Shown here one piece after another: positions 17,601 to 26,903 of a DNA stretch of 64,000 bases. A program made the position numbers and the translations under genes. Where the stretch lies: positions 1-64,000 of the forward strand of contig JBBIJO010000004.1 in assembly GCA_037445895.1 (NCBI GenBank), written 5' to 3'. Origin of the DNA: JBBIJO01 sp037445895. Its GTDB lineage: Bacteria; Bacteroidota; Ignavibacteria; Kapaibacteriales; UBA2268. How positions within the stretch are numbered: position 1 is the first letter of the stretch; the number at the start of each line of letters is the position of its first letter. Under the pieces are notes generated by a model. The model had not been told where the DNA came from and made no database searches. It worked only from the letters and a program-made list of their open reading frames with translations.

Positions 17601-18262
17601 AATATAGATTAGAGAATTTTCTCGGTAATTTAAAAGTAAGATTGCAAGCGAAGCTCCCGGGCGATGTTTCGCATATTAAAATGGCTCCTTTGCTCGGCAA
17701 CTCAGTATTCCGTCCATTCGAGCCAACCCGCAATGCCATCCCAAGCTCGGTATTGCTCTTAATTGTTGGGAGTTCTCCTGAAAATCTCGAAATACTTTTT
17801 ACTTTAAGGAGCTCTAACCTGCCGCAACACAGTAACCAGATTAGTTTCCCCGGGGGGCATTGCGAGCAAGGCGAAACACCAATAATTTCGGCACTTCGCG
17901 AAACACAGGAAGAAATCGGGATTCCAACCGAACAAATTGAAATTATTGGATTGCTTTCGAATTTATTTGTTCCTCCATCGGATATTATAATAACCCCTGT
18001 TGTTGGTTACACACAAACAAAGCCAGTATTACGATTGAATTCTGCTGAAGTTTCTGAATGTTTCTTCGTTCGACTCAGCTATTTTCTCGATGAAAATTAT
18101 ATTCACAAGGAAATTTGGGATTTTGCAGGGAAACAAATTCTTGTGCCACTGTGGAAAGTTCACCCGGAAGTTCCACTTTGGGGAGCAACGGCAATGATAC
18201 TCGCGGAATTTATAGATATTGTCAAAGAAATTATTCCACATTATTACAGGGAATCTTGGTGA
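17597..18262 (+). CDS. Nudix hydrolase, CoA pyrophosphatase-like
   Basis: This 221-residue protein contains the Nudix box GGHCEQGETPIISALRETQ followed by EEIGI (GX5EX7REUXEEXGU complete). Just before it, LFTLRSSNLPQHSNQISFPG resembles the extra motif of the CoA/acyl-CoA diphosphatase subfamily (NudL, UPF0035). It probably cleaves CoA or related dinucleotides. It overlaps the permease gene by 4 bp, indicating coupled translation. Substrate assignment rests on the motif alone. Confidence 0.8.
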   Translation: MKYRLENFLGNLKVRLQAKLPGDVSHIKMAPLLGNSVFRPFEPTRNAIPSSVLLLIVGSSPENLEILFTLRSSNLPQHSNQISFPGGHCEQGETPIISALRETQEEIGIPTEQIEIIGLLSNLFVPPSDIIITPVVGYTQTKPVLRLNSAEVSECFFVRLSYFLDENYIHKEIWDFAGKQILVPLWKVHPEVPLWGATAMILAEFIDIVKEIIPHYYRESW

Positions 18263-18338
18263 GTGTTCCATAGCTGAAATGCTATTCTACACAGGAAAAA
18301 TTGTGTGAATTACCCCGATTCGGAAATTCAAGTTAGGA

Positions 18339-20999
18339 TTAGTAAATTGGGGAGCTCCTTCTTTCGATTTTCAAATCTCGGAGTATTGAAGACTTTATAC
18401 CAAAACGGAAGTAAAATCCACGATTGTAGCCGATGGGATACCAAATAAAAGTTAAGTCCCAGCAATGCAAGTCCTTATTGATGTTGATTACTGGCGAAAG
18501 CAATTCGCGGTTGATAATATCGTATTGTCCCGAAACTCTAATTGCCCAACTTCGTGTCGGATTCAACGAAAACGAGATAGTTGCTAAAAGCGAGTGGGTT
18601 TTTACGTTTAATAGCTGGTGGTTATAGTTGTAGTTCAAATCGATATTACAATTCCATAGCATCGAAAAAGGTTGATAGCCGGGGCTTTGGTCGCCCCAAA
18701 AATCGCATTGTTCCGCTTCGTAGTTACGTCGTAGAGCAAAACGCTCGCCAAGCGAAAGCGAGTCATTCGATTGCTGTCCCGTCGTTTGTGATTGTGGAAT
18801 TTGTCCACCGCCAAAACCAGTCGAGAAATTCAAACTGAAATTTGTCAGCCGGAATAGCCCTTTGCCTGTTTCGATTAGAAATCTATTCACTTTGCGATAC
18901 GATATTCTCCCTTGTTGGTCCTGCGAAGGGTCTTGGTCGTAGAGTGTTAATCCAAGGCTGGCGTTTAATGTAATACCAGGTATGGTTGGGGTGTAAATCG
19001 AAACATTTATGTCGCTGAAACGTAGTGAATCCGCGACAAAATTATATGAGCCAGACAAAGTAGCGTTCAAAAAATCGAGTGTTTTATCTTCGCTTGTATC
19101 CGAGGTGAATATTTTTGCAGAAAATTGATTAGTTATCGAATAGGAAATTTGTTGGTATAATGAGGTTGGCGCAATTCCTCCTCCATCCTTTTCGAAGCGT
19201 GAATACATTATTTCCCGATTTTCTTTGTAGTCGAAATACTTCCCATAGAATCCAAATTTAGGATTTGAAAGGTTTGGTGTATATGAGTATTGAATTGATG
19301 GGGAAATTGTATGCCGAAGAGCACGAATTCCGAATATATTTGGTTTAACTATTCCGTAGAGCTTTGTCGAAAGGCTTACACCAAAGGAGTAACGGTATTC
19401 AGTAAAAAATCCTTTTTCGATGGATTCGTAAACCACGGTATCGGCGGGATTCATTGTTTTTGTCAATCTTCGGAAATAATTATTGAACGAGAACGAAAAG
19501 AAGGGCGTAACGCTAAAATAGCTCCATTTGGGTAATTGCAAAGAAATGCTCGGATTGTGAACAATTTTGGTAATGTAATTGAAGGCGAAGGATGTATCCT
19601 TGTTTACGCTGTCGAGATTTGCGATTCTTATTTGCTTCGATTTTTGATGCGAAGCATTCAAAGAATATTGAAACGAAATATCTTTTAGAAAAGTTCCTGT
19701 TAAGAAAGAAAATGGATTAATTTGTGGTATTACATAAGAGATGGCTGGCGTTTCTGTATATTCCTGTGTAATTATATTTTGAGAGCGGGAGTAAGCAATA
19801 GATAGCGAAGAGCCGTTTTCGAATGCTTTTGTATAGGAAGCATTCGAAGTAAGGTCCTGAGTTTGTCGGATGAATAAGTCGGTCGAGGTTTGACGAAAGA
19901 AGTCTTGAGAGGAAAATCTTAAACTTGCCGAAAAATTTTCGAATGGATTAATTCTATGGTTATGCTGTAAATTTAGTCCCCAACTCTTTCGGTAGGGTTC
20001 ATCGGTAGATAAACGGATTCGACCGAATGAAACATCAAAATTTCCACTCAATTCGTTACGATACTTCCATTGAGTATAATTTTTTACAAGGAAGCCTCCT
20101 TTTGAATAGAAATCCAACGAAAAGCGAGTATCGTAATAATCGCTCAAAGCAAGGTAAAGCCCCAAATTTTGGATAGTTACGCCACGCGTTTGCGAGAAAA
20201 AGAACGACGGAACAACGAGTCCCGATTGCCTTCCACTTTTGTTTGGGAAATACAAACCCAAAGGGACTATAAATACTGGAAGGTCCTCGACATAGAAAAT
20301 CAGTGGGTCGAGGAAAACGCGGTCGCCGGGAACTACTTTCATTTTCGGTGAACCAAAGTAAAAATGAGGATGTGGAGCATTACAAGTAGTATAACGACCA
20401 TCTTGCACAAAGTATTCGTCTTCGTCAACTCGCTTTATTTTGCTACCAAAGTAGTAGCTTTCGGAAAGTTGTGTTTCACCCAAAGATATTGTTCCTTGTT
20501 TTGTTTTAAAATTATAGTTGATTTTTTCTCCGTAGTAAGTCTCGTTGTTATCGGTAAACGAAGGGAAACCGAAGAGTTTCCCTTCGGCGTTTTTTGCACC
20601 TTGGGATGAAAGAAGCGAGGAATCAAAAAAAAATTCGACGATTTCAGCTTCGAGTCGCTGAGTTTTGTATTCGACTTTCGATTGCCCGCGCATATAAAGA
20701 TGCTTGCGGTTTACCTCGAAACGGATGGAATCGGTTGCTTTAAATTTGATAATATCTTCGAGCGACGAACTTACAGTTGATGTATCTATTGTTTTTGGCT
20801 GCAAAGTATCGATAGATTCCGTGGTTTTAGTTCGATTCAACAAATAGGTTGTATCTTGATTCTGTGGTTTTTTTAGAAGGCTATCTTGCTTTGCAGTCCG
20901 AATTTTTTTCTGTGGTGCTTCCAACTGAGAAAATATGTTCATTGCTTGCATCATTACAACAGCGACAATTAAAAGGAATATTTTTACAAATCTATACAT
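18339..20999 (-). CDS. lptD: LPS-assembly outer-membrane protein LptD
   Basis: This 886-residue protein has an N-terminal signal (FVKIFLLIVAVVMMQAMNIF), an OstA-like beta-jellyroll (about 90-190; YMRGQSKVEYKTQRLEAE, FPSFTDNNETYYGEKINYN), and a long beta-barrel. The region PHFYFGSPKMKVVPGDRVF and the following PVFIVPLGLYFP are characteristic of LptD. It inserts lipopolysaccharide into the outer leaflet of the outer membrane. ATG 20999 is preferred over an in-frame TTG at 21011. It converges with the Nudix gene. The LolB-like gene lies upstream on the same strand. Confidence 0.85.
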   Translation of the reverse strand: MYRFVKIFLLIVAVVMMQAMNIFSQLEAPQKKIRTAKQDSLLKKPQNQDTTYLLNRTKTTESIDTLQPKTIDTSTVSSSLEDIIKFKATDSIRFEVNRKHLYMRGQSKVEYKTQRLEAEIVEFFFDSSLLSSQGAKNAEGKLFGFPSFTDNNETYYGEKINYNFKTKQGTISLGETQLSESYYFGSKIKRVDEDEYFVQDGRYTTCNAPHPHFYFGSPKMKVVPGDRVFLDPLIFYVEDLPVFIVPLGLYFPNKSGRQSGLVVPSFFFSQTRGVTIQNLGLYLALSDYYDTRFSLDFYSKGGFLVKNYTQWKYRNELSGNFDVSFGRIRLSTDEPYRKSWGLNLQHNHRINPFENFSASLRFSSQDFFRQTSTDLFIRQTQDLTSNASYTKAFENGSSLSIAYSRSQNIITQEYTETPAISYVIPQINPFSFLTGTFLKDISFQYSLNASHQKSKQIRIANLDSVNKDTSFAFNYITKIVHNPSISLQLPKWSYFSVTPFFSFSFNNYFRRLTKTMNPADTVVYESIEKGFFTEYRYSFGVSLSTKLYGIVKPNIFGIRALRHTISPSIQYSYTPNLSNPKFGFYGKYFDYKENREIMYSRFEKDGGGIAPTSLYQQISYSITNQFSAKIFTSDTSEDKTLDFLNATLSGSYNFVADSLRFSDINVSIYTPTIPGITLNASLGLTLYDQDPSQDQQGRISYRKVNRFLIETGKGLFRLTNFSLNFSTGFGGGQIPQSQTTGQQSNDSLSLGERFALRRNYEAEQCDFWGDQSPGYQPFSMLWNCNIDLNYNYNHQLLNVKTHSLLATISFSLNPTRSWAIRVSGQYDIINRELLSPVININKDLHCWDLTFIWYPIGYNRGFYFRFGIKSSILRDLKIERRSSPIY

Positions 21000-21053
21000 C
21001 GAAAAAATCAAATTCTAACCAAAGTATTATTATGTAAAAAAATTAAAAAAGTT

Positions 21054-21797
21054 TCAATCGAAAAATTTGTAGACTTCCGCAGATTTTGGAATTTGAAAAG
21101 AAAAAGGTTGTTCAAATGTGACATTAAAGACGATTTCTTCGATTTCGATAGTAACCGAGCCTTTCCCTTCGGTAACTTGCATAATGTATCGGCTGGGTAA
21201 GCGGTAACCGTTGAATTCTCGATATTCAGGATAAAGAATGTTTAAAACTATTTGGTTGTGGCTATTCTTTTTTTGGAATTGGACAAGTCGAAGGTCATCC
21301 TTTGCATACAGGAAAAAATCAATAAAAGCCGAATCCTTTTTGGCGAGGAGAATTTTTCCATCGGGGTTATTTTCTACCAAAGCAAGCGAGTCGTGTGGGT
21401 AAAACGACTTCCCTTCGAAAAGGCGGATGAAGTCCACAAAAGCAAGGGGTATTGTCGAAGCTTTTTGGACATTTTTGCGGTCCGATTTCCCAACGACAGC
21501 CCAATTGTGAATAGTTTCGTAATATTCGAAATACACTTTGTTTGCATATATTTTTCCTAAGATTATACCCATCGGTCCGAAGAATGAAATCGAAGCCGAA
21601 TCCTCGCCGGCAACTCGTGCAACAAATTGTGCGGTGAAGTTCAATCCTGCCATAATGATTGTCATTTTACCTTTATATTGGATTGTTGCCGGAAGAATTT
21701 GCAAAGTATCGGGGAAAATACTTCCTCCTGCTACTTGGCTAAAAGACATTGTGCCCGAAATGGATAGTAAAAGTAAAATTAGCAACACTCTAAACAT
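21054..21797 (-). CDS. Exported LolB-like (DUF4292-like) protein
   Basis: This 247-residue protein has a clear signal peptide (MFRVLLILLLLSISGTMSFS). The mature part reads as an all-beta lipoprotein-carrier-like fold (IQYKGKMTIIMAGLNFTAQF, SISFFGPMGIILGKIYANKV, NILYPEYREFNGYRLPSRYI), resembling DUF4292/LolB-type proteins. No lipobox Cys is present, unlike LolB. Its position 54 bp upstream of lptD and near a LolE-type permease suggests an envelope role. The family assignment is by eye and tentative. Confidence 0.5.
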   Translation of the reverse strand: MFRVLLILLLLSISGTMSFSQVAGGSIFPDTLQILPATIQYKGKMTIIMAGLNFTAQFVARVAGEDSASISFFGPMGIILGKIYANKVYFEYYETIHNWAVVGKSDRKNVQKASTIPLAFVDFIRLFEGKSFYPHDSLALVENNPDGKILLAKKDSAFIDFFLYAKDDLRLVQFQKKNSHNQIVLNILYPEYREFNGYRLPSRYIMQVTEGKGSVTIEIEEIVFNVTFEQPFSFQIPKSAEVYKFFD

Positions 21798-21879
21798 CCG
21801 AATTTCCCCAATGTGAAATAATTCGCAAAAAACTACGTATTAAAAACTTTAAATTAGCAAATTAACATAATTTTTTGTT

Positions 21880-22311
21880 ATGATTTACGTTACGAAACGA
21901 ATGACATTTTCGGCTGCCCATCGCCTTTATAATCCTAACCTTTCTGCCGAAGAAAACGACAAAATATTCGACAAATGTAATAATCCAAATTGGCACGGAC
22001 ATAATTATATACTCGAAGTTACGATTTGTGGGGTCCCAAACCCAGAAATAGGATACTTAATTGATTTGAAGCAGCTTAAAGCGATTATTAAGGAAAATAT
22101 TCTCGACAAAGTTGACCACAGGAATCTGAATCTGGACGTTGATTTTCTTCGAGGTGTAATTCCAACGGTCGAAAACCTTGCAGTTGCGTTCTGGAACGAA
22201 CTGAAAGAAAAAATTCCACAAGGCAGACTCTACCGAATTAAGATTTTCGAAACGGAAAACAGCATTGTTGAATATTACGGAGAAGCAATTGAAATTAAAA
22301 AATTTATTTAA
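21880..22311 (+). CDS. 6-pyruvoyl tetrahydropterin synthase (PTPS/QueD family)
   Basis: This 143-residue enzyme of the PTPS/QueD family has zinc ligands H14 (SAAHRL), H39 and H41 (WHGHNY) and catalytic C33 (KCNNPN). The string KCNNPN-x-HGHNY, the later VDHRNLNLDVDF and the C-terminal IKIFETENSIVEYYGE match animal PTPS more closely than the short QueD form. It should convert dihydroneopterin triphosphate to 6-pyruvoyl-tetrahydropterin. The folE gene follows 30 bp later, supplying its substrate. QueD activity in queuosine synthesis cannot be excluded. Confidence 0.85.
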   Translation: MIYVTKRMTFSAAHRLYNPNLSAEENDKIFDKCNNPNWHGHNYILEVTICGVPNPEIGYLIDLKQLKAIIKENILDKVDHRNLNLDVDFLRGVIPTVENLAVAFWNELKEKIPQGRLYRIKIFETENSIVEYYGEAIEIKKFI

Positions 22312-22341
22312 ATTGAAGTTCAATAAATGATTTATTAGTAA

Positions 22342-23064
22342 ATGGGAACAGATTACGAAAACAATCATATCGATGATTATGAGACCGAAGCCGACGATAT
22401 TCTTGCTTCCTTTCCAACGCATAACCAATGGAACGAGTTACTTTTCGAAGCCAACGGGAATGTTCCTTTGTCGAAAGAAGAACGCGAATTGATGGTTCAG
22501 CGATTAGAGCAGAAGTTTATCGAGGTTATGGAAATCCTTCGTATTTCGCGAAAAGACCCAAATTCTACCAAAACCCCACTTCGTATTGCCCGAATGCTTG
22601 TTAATGAACTTTTCCTTGGTAGATACCAAGAACCTCCGAAAAGCACAATTTTCCCCAACCGTAAGAAAGTCAACGAACTTATTATTAGCAAAGGGATAAC
22701 TGTGATGAGCGTTTGCTCTCACCATTGGCAGCCGATTTCGGGCGATTGTGCTATTGGGTATATCCCAAATAATTATGTTCTCGGCGTTTCGAAATTGAAT
22801 CGAGTTGTCGAATGGTTTTGCCGCAGAGGGCAAATCCAAGAAGAACTTGGAGAACAAATTGCCGATTATATCGAAAATCTGATAAAACCAAAGGCTCTTG
22901 GGGTTGTCATTCGTGCTCGACACTATTGTATGATTGCTCGTGGAGTAAAAGGGAACGAGGAAAATTCTTTGATGATTACATCCGTTATGCGTGGTTACTT
23001 GCTTGCGGATTTGAACTTGCGAAACGAGTTCTTGAATTTAATTGGAATGGGATACATAAGGTAG
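22342..23064 (+). CDS. folE: GTP cyclohydrolase I
   Basis: Converts GTP to 7,8-dihydroneopterin triphosphate for folate or biopterin. It is 240 residues long. Zinc/catalytic residues C125, H127/H128 (VCSHHWQPISG) and C196 (RHYCM) are present, as are the pterin-site VLGVSKLNRVVEWF and the terminal TSVMRGYL. The leading 50 or so residues are a variable extension. It sits between PTPS and rnhB; the rnhB start lies only 3 bp after its stop. Confidence 0.93.
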   Translation: MGTDYENNHIDDYETEADDILASFPTHNQWNELLFEANGNVPLSKEERELMVQRLEQKFIEVMEILRISRKDPNSTKTPLRIARMLVNELFLGRYQEPPKSTIFPNRKKVNELIISKGITVMSVCSHHWQPISGDCAIGYIPNNYVLGVSKLNRVVEWFCRRGQIQEELGEQIADYIENLIKPKALGVVIRARHYCMIARGVKGNEENSLMITSVMRGYLLADLNLRNEFLNLIGMGYIR

Positions 23065-23067
23065 AAG

Positions 23068-23709
23068 TTGAGGGAAGTGTTACCAGATTTATCGTTCGAA
23101 AAGGAATTCTGGGGGTTCGGTCGCTTGGTTGCCGGAGTCGACGAAGCAGGGCGTGGAGCACTTGCTGGTCCAGTTGTTGCAGCTGCGGTAGTCTATCCTT
23201 TGGGTTTTGAACCCGATTTCGAGGTCTACGATTCGAAAACTATATCGGCTCGGAAAAGGGAAAAACTATACGAACAAATAACTTCGGCTTGCTTGGCTTG
23301 GGCAGTTGGGAAAGCCGATGCAGAGGAAATTGATTCAATAAATATTTTGCGAGCAACTTTCCGAGCAATGAAAATTGCAATTAAAAACATTGGACACCTC
23401 GAACCATTCTGTTTGATTGATGGGAATAGATTCGACGATGGAGGTATTCCCCACAAAACCATCGTCGATGGAGATGCTCGGTGTTTTTCAATAGCTTCTG
23501 CTTCTATTGTAGCAAAAGTTGAGCGCGACCGCTGGATGATTAACGTCGCTCATAAATTGTATCCCGATTACGGTTTCGACCACAACAAAGGTTATGGAAC
23601 GAAACAACACATCGAAAAAATTCTTGAGCACCATACGACCCCCTTGCACAGAAAAACCTACCTTTCGAAAATAATGGCAATTAAAAGACAAACTGAACTG
23701 ATACAATAA
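23068..23709 (+). CDS. rnhB: Ribonuclease HII
   Basis: Cleaves RNA of RNA-DNA hybrids and initiates removal of misincorporated ribonucleotides. It is 213 residues long. The signature VAGVDEAGRGALAGPVVAAA supplies catalytic D25 and E26; DSKTIS and the later SIVAKVERDRWM are also canonical. The start codon is TTG, with AAGGTAG of the folE 3' end serving as a plausible ribosome-binding site. A GTG three codons further is an alternative. Confidence 0.95.
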   Translation: MREVLPDLSFEKEFWGFGRLVAGVDEAGRGALAGPVVAAAVVYPLGFEPDFEVYDSKTISARKREKLYEQITSACLAWAVGKADAEEIDSINILRATFRAMKIAIKNIGHLEPFCLIDGNRFDDGGIPHKTIVDGDARCFSIASASIVAKVERDRWMINVAHKLYPDYGFDHNKGYGTKQHIEKILEHHTTPLHRKTYLSKIMAIKRQTELIQ

Positions 23710-24017
23710 GATAATAAATGATATATTATCTCGGAACTGCCGTTTCGAGCCAAAGCCGAAAAGTCTAAATTTATTATAATCCAGTTGATTCTTTATGTTT
23801 TGTTCTATTTTCCACAACCCCTTGATTTCCTCTCCTCGGTAAGGTAAGGAGATTAGAAAGTGAGGTGAGGGAATAATCCCACGATGTTCTTGCAAATACA
23901 GCCTTGAACAAAGGGTTGCCTCAGATTCTTATTCAAAAGTATTGTTTGCCTGCGGCGAAGCAATTTATAAACTTGTTCCTGTAGCCATAAAATCAATTCA
24001 TATATTCTATTAAGGTC
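23710..24017. other. Convergent gap with hairpins
   Basis: This 308-bp gap lies between the convergent rnhB and the secreted-protein gene. GATAATA (23710-23716) and TATTATC (23724-23730) can pair right after the rnhB stop. A purine/pyrimidine-rich stretch (about 23825-23875, CTCCT...AGGAG) resembles the other intergenic palindromes. No gene is seen. Confidence 0.4.
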
Positions 24018-25280
24018 TTAGGTCTTTAAAACTTTTTTCTTTGCGGCAGGGAAAAGAACATTATTTAAGATGAGTCGGTAGCCGGGAGAATTTTTGTGTA
24101 GGCTCAGATCGGTTGGAGGATCGCCAACTGCATGCTGGTAGTCCTCGGGGTCGTGTCCCCCATAGAATGTAAACATACCGCGCCCGATATTTCCGTGTAG
24201 ATATTTAACTTCGTCGGTTCCTTCTTTGATTCCCATAATGGTAATGTTCTTTTTTATTTTGCCAAGATGGAATGCGGTCGTTTGTCCTAAAAATCCTTTG
24301 ACTACATTGACGTGGTCTTGGGTAAGCATTGTTGGAACGGGGTCGTATTTTGCTGAAAAATCGAAGAGAGTGAAGTAGTCCGATTCAGGAGAGAGCATTG
24401 CAGTGTTTGGGGGGCAGTCGATATCCGAAAACTCGTAGATAAACGGGTCCATTACAAGTTTGAAATTTTCGAATGCAAAGGTTTGTGAATAATCAAGTTT
24501 TGAATTTGCGTCGGGGTCGGCTGGGTCTCCGTCGAACATAGTTTCGCAAATGTCGATATCGAGAGCAGCCAATGCTATATCGTAGGAATCCGTTGCACTA
24601 CACATTGCAAAAAGGAAACCGCCGTTGGCAACATACTCGCGAATCTTAATAGCCACTGCTTTCTTCATTTCCGAAACCTTTTTGAATCCGAGTTTTTTCG
24701 CCATCGCTTCGTTAATTGTTACTTGTTCAATGTACCAAGGTTGATTTCCGAAAGAAGCCCAAAATTTGCCATATTGACCGGTGAAATCTTCATGGTGAAG
24801 ATGCACCCAATCATATTCTTTGAGTTTATCTTGTAGTACCTCCTCGTCCCAAATTACATCGTGGTCAATCTGCGCATAATTTAAGGCAAGGAGAACTGCG
24901 TCATCCCAAGGCATAGTGCCCGGGGTTGCATAGACGGCAATTTTGGGAGCTTTTTCAAGGTGGACTACATCCATATTTACTTCGTTGCTTTGGATTTGTG
25001 CATAAATTTGCGAAATAGTTGCACCATCGACTACTTCGTAGGCTATCCCGCGGAGTTTTGCTTCGTTTTCGACGCTGGGATTAAAGTCGGTTGCAAAGGA
25101 ACCTCCTCGATAGTTCAAAAGCCAGTCAACTGTTTGCCCTTGTTTCAAAGTCGAATATGCAAGACCGTAAGCCTTCAAATGGTCGGTTTGCGAGAAGTCC
25201 ATCGGAATTACAATCTTTTGCCCGAAAACAAAATAATTTATTAAAAAATATAAGGCAATTATTTTCGTAACTTTTCCCAT
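24018..25280 (-). CDS. Conserved exported protein of unknown function (often mislabelled asparagine synthetase B)
   Basis: This 420-residue protein has an N-terminal signal (IIALYFLINYFVFG). Conserved-looking blocks are PMDFSQTDHLKAYGLAYSTL, VDWLLNYRGGSF, VHLHHEDFTGQYGKFWASFG, GGFLFAMCSATDSYDIALAA and GNIGRGMFTFYGGHDPEDYQ. I recall close homologues across Bacteroidota-related genomes carrying the automatic name asparagine synthetase B. Neither an N-terminal Cys amidotransferase domain nor the AsnB PPi motif SGGxDS is present, so that name is unsupported. The middle (YVANGGFLFAMCSATDSYD) looks like a glutamine-amidotransferase-like or ThuA-like Rossmann fold. It stands alone in its transcription unit. 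Confidence 0.7.
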   Translation of the reverse strand: MGKVTKIIALYFLINYFVFGQKIVIPMDFSQTDHLKAYGLAYSTLKQGQTVDWLLNYRGGSFATDFNPSVENEAKLRGIAYEVVDGATISQIYAQIQSNEVNMDVVHLEKAPKIAVYATPGTMPWDDAVLLALNYAQIDHDVIWDEEVLQDKLKEYDWVHLHHEDFTGQYGKFWASFGNQPWYIEQVTINEAMAKKLGFKKVSEMKKAVAIKIREYVANGGFLFAMCSATDSYDIALAALDIDICETMFDGDPADPDANSKLDYSQTFAFENFKLVMDPFIYEFSDIDCPPNTAMLSPESDYFTLFDFSAKYDPVPTMLTQDHVNVVKGFLGQTTAFHLGKIKKNITIMGIKEGTDEVKYLHGNIGRGMFTFYGGHDPEDYQHAVGDPPTDLSLHKNSPGYRLILNNVLFPAAKKKVLKT

Positions 25281-25538
25281 TTTTAACCAAATTTATCTAA
25301 ACAGGTAACGAATATCGAACAAGATTATTTAACGAATTCGCTAAGTATGTTTAGTTAATCAATTGGGTCGAGCATACGATAGGACCTGCTCCCGAAGCAC
25401 TAAAATCTACCTATCCTCCTTTCCTTGCCAACGAAAAGGGTCAAAAAGAATTTTATCGCCTTCTGAATAGATGCTTTATTGTATTGAAACGGCTCTTATT
25501 GCACAACAAAAAATAATAATTGCTTATTGGCTTATTTT

Positions 25539-26627
25539 CTATAACGAAATCTTCATAGAGGGAATTTGGAGAATACGGAAATTCCTTTGGCGAATTTTTT
25601 GTGCAATAATTCGCACAATTTGCTCGAATGGTCTGCGCTGGGCAATAGCATCTTTGCGTAAAACAACGGGCACTCCGCTATCGTTAGATTCACGGGTAAG
25701 AATATCGAAAGGGACTTCACCTATGAAATCAACATTCAATTCTTGCGAGATACGTTTGCCGCCACCCTCGCCAAATATGTAGTATTTTTTTTCTGGGGCA
25801 TCGGGCGGGACGAAATAGCTCATATTCTCGATTATACCGAGAACTTCGACATTTACTTTTCGAAACATTGCAATACTACGGCGAACGTCGGCAATTGCTA
25901 TTTCTTGTGGTGTTGTAACTACAACAGCACCCGTCAGAGGAATTTTCTGTGTTAGGGTAAGTTGAATATCGCCTGTTCCCGGGGGTAAATCGAAGACAAG
26001 GAAATCGAGTTCACCCCATTCAATTTGTTCGAAAAGCATCGAAAAATAACCAGCAAGCATCGGACCACGAACAATGGCTGCTTCGTTTTTTTGCAAAATC
26101 ATCCCCATCGAAGCTACTTTTATCCCATATTTTTCTGATGGAAAGGCTAATGTTGAGCCATCGGGCATTTCCACCACTTCGAAAGGCTTATCGGTTAAAC
26201 CAAACATTGTTGGTTGGCTAGGGCCATAAACATCTCCGTCGAGTATCCCCACTTTTGCTCCACTCAAAGACAATGACGAAGCAAGATTCGCCGCAATAGA
26301 TGATTTGCCGACTCCTCCTTTCCCAGAAGCAACTGCAATAATGTTCTTAACTTGCTTTAAGACTTTCCTTTTCGAAAGGTCATACATTCTTTCGGAAATA
26401 TTGACTTCGACTTCCACACTGGGGTAAAGTTTGACAATCTCGTTGTTAACTGCGTTGCTTACTTCTTCGTAAATCCAAAAAACCGGTTGAATAAGCTCTA
26501 AATAAACTTTGACTGCGTTGTTTTCGATTGCTACTTGTTTGATTGCATTCAATTCTGCAAAGGTCTTATTTAAATCGGGGTCCTTCACATTTGCAATGGC
26601 ACTACGAATTTCGACTTCATTGAGCAT
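25539..26627 (-). CDS. mrp: Mrp/NBP35 family iron-sulfur carrier ATPase
   Basis: This 362-residue protein has an N-terminal MIP18/DUF59 domain (about residues 4-80; IANVKDPDLNKTFAELNAIK) and a P-loop ATPase with deviant Walker A KGGVGKSSIAANLA and the switch DGDVYGPSQPTMFG. These proteins (ApbC/Mrp) carry and transfer Fe-S clusters. The usual C-terminal CXXC pair is not evident. It could serve aconitase and the UvrC-like nuclease in this window. The gene is flanked by long gaps and appears monocistronic. Confidence 0.9.
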   Translation of the reverse strand: MLNEVEIRSAIANVKDPDLNKTFAELNAIKQVAIENNAVKVYLELIQPVFWIYEEVSNAVNNEIVKLYPSVEVEVNISERMYDLSKRKVLKQVKNIIAVASGKGGVGKSSIAANLASSLSLSGAKVGILDGDVYGPSQPTMFGLTDKPFEVVEMPDGSTLAFPSEKYGIKVASMGMILQKNEAAIVRGPMLAGYFSMLFEQIEWGELDFLVFDLPPGTGDIQLTLTQKIPLTGAVVVTTPQEIAIADVRRSIAMFRKVNVEVLGIIENMSYFVPPDAPEKKYYIFGEGGGKRISQELNVDFIGEVPFDILTRESNDSGVPVVLRKDAIAQRRPFEQIVRIIAQKIRQRNFRILQIPSMKISL

Positions 26628-26903
26628 AGAGTAATCAAAGATTTATAAAAAATAATTAGATTAAACGAAAGGTATAAAGTTAAATTTTATTATACTCTCT
26701 TTTAGGTTTTAAGCAAATACTGCTATTCTCGTCGCGAGTAGTCTATTTTCCTACCTGTTCGCCGTTCTTGGAACCCCCAGAGTGCATAAAGGTTCCCCAC
26801 TCGCAATAGCCCTCGGTATAGTGTTCGATATATTCCTTTTTATAATAGTTAAAAAATTATTTTTGACGTAATATTTCCTTAGAACTTACTCGACAACAAG
26901 TTT
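26628..26903. other. Gap with a short inverted repeat
   Basis: GGAACC (26770-26775) and GGTTCC (26791-26796) can form a 6-bp stem in this 276-bp gap between two minus-strand genes. I see no gene or strong promoter. Confidence 0.35.

Noticed and set aside
24018..25280. Asparagine synthetase B
   Set aside because: No amidotransferase or ATP-PPase motifs are present and there is an export signal; the name would come from database propagation.
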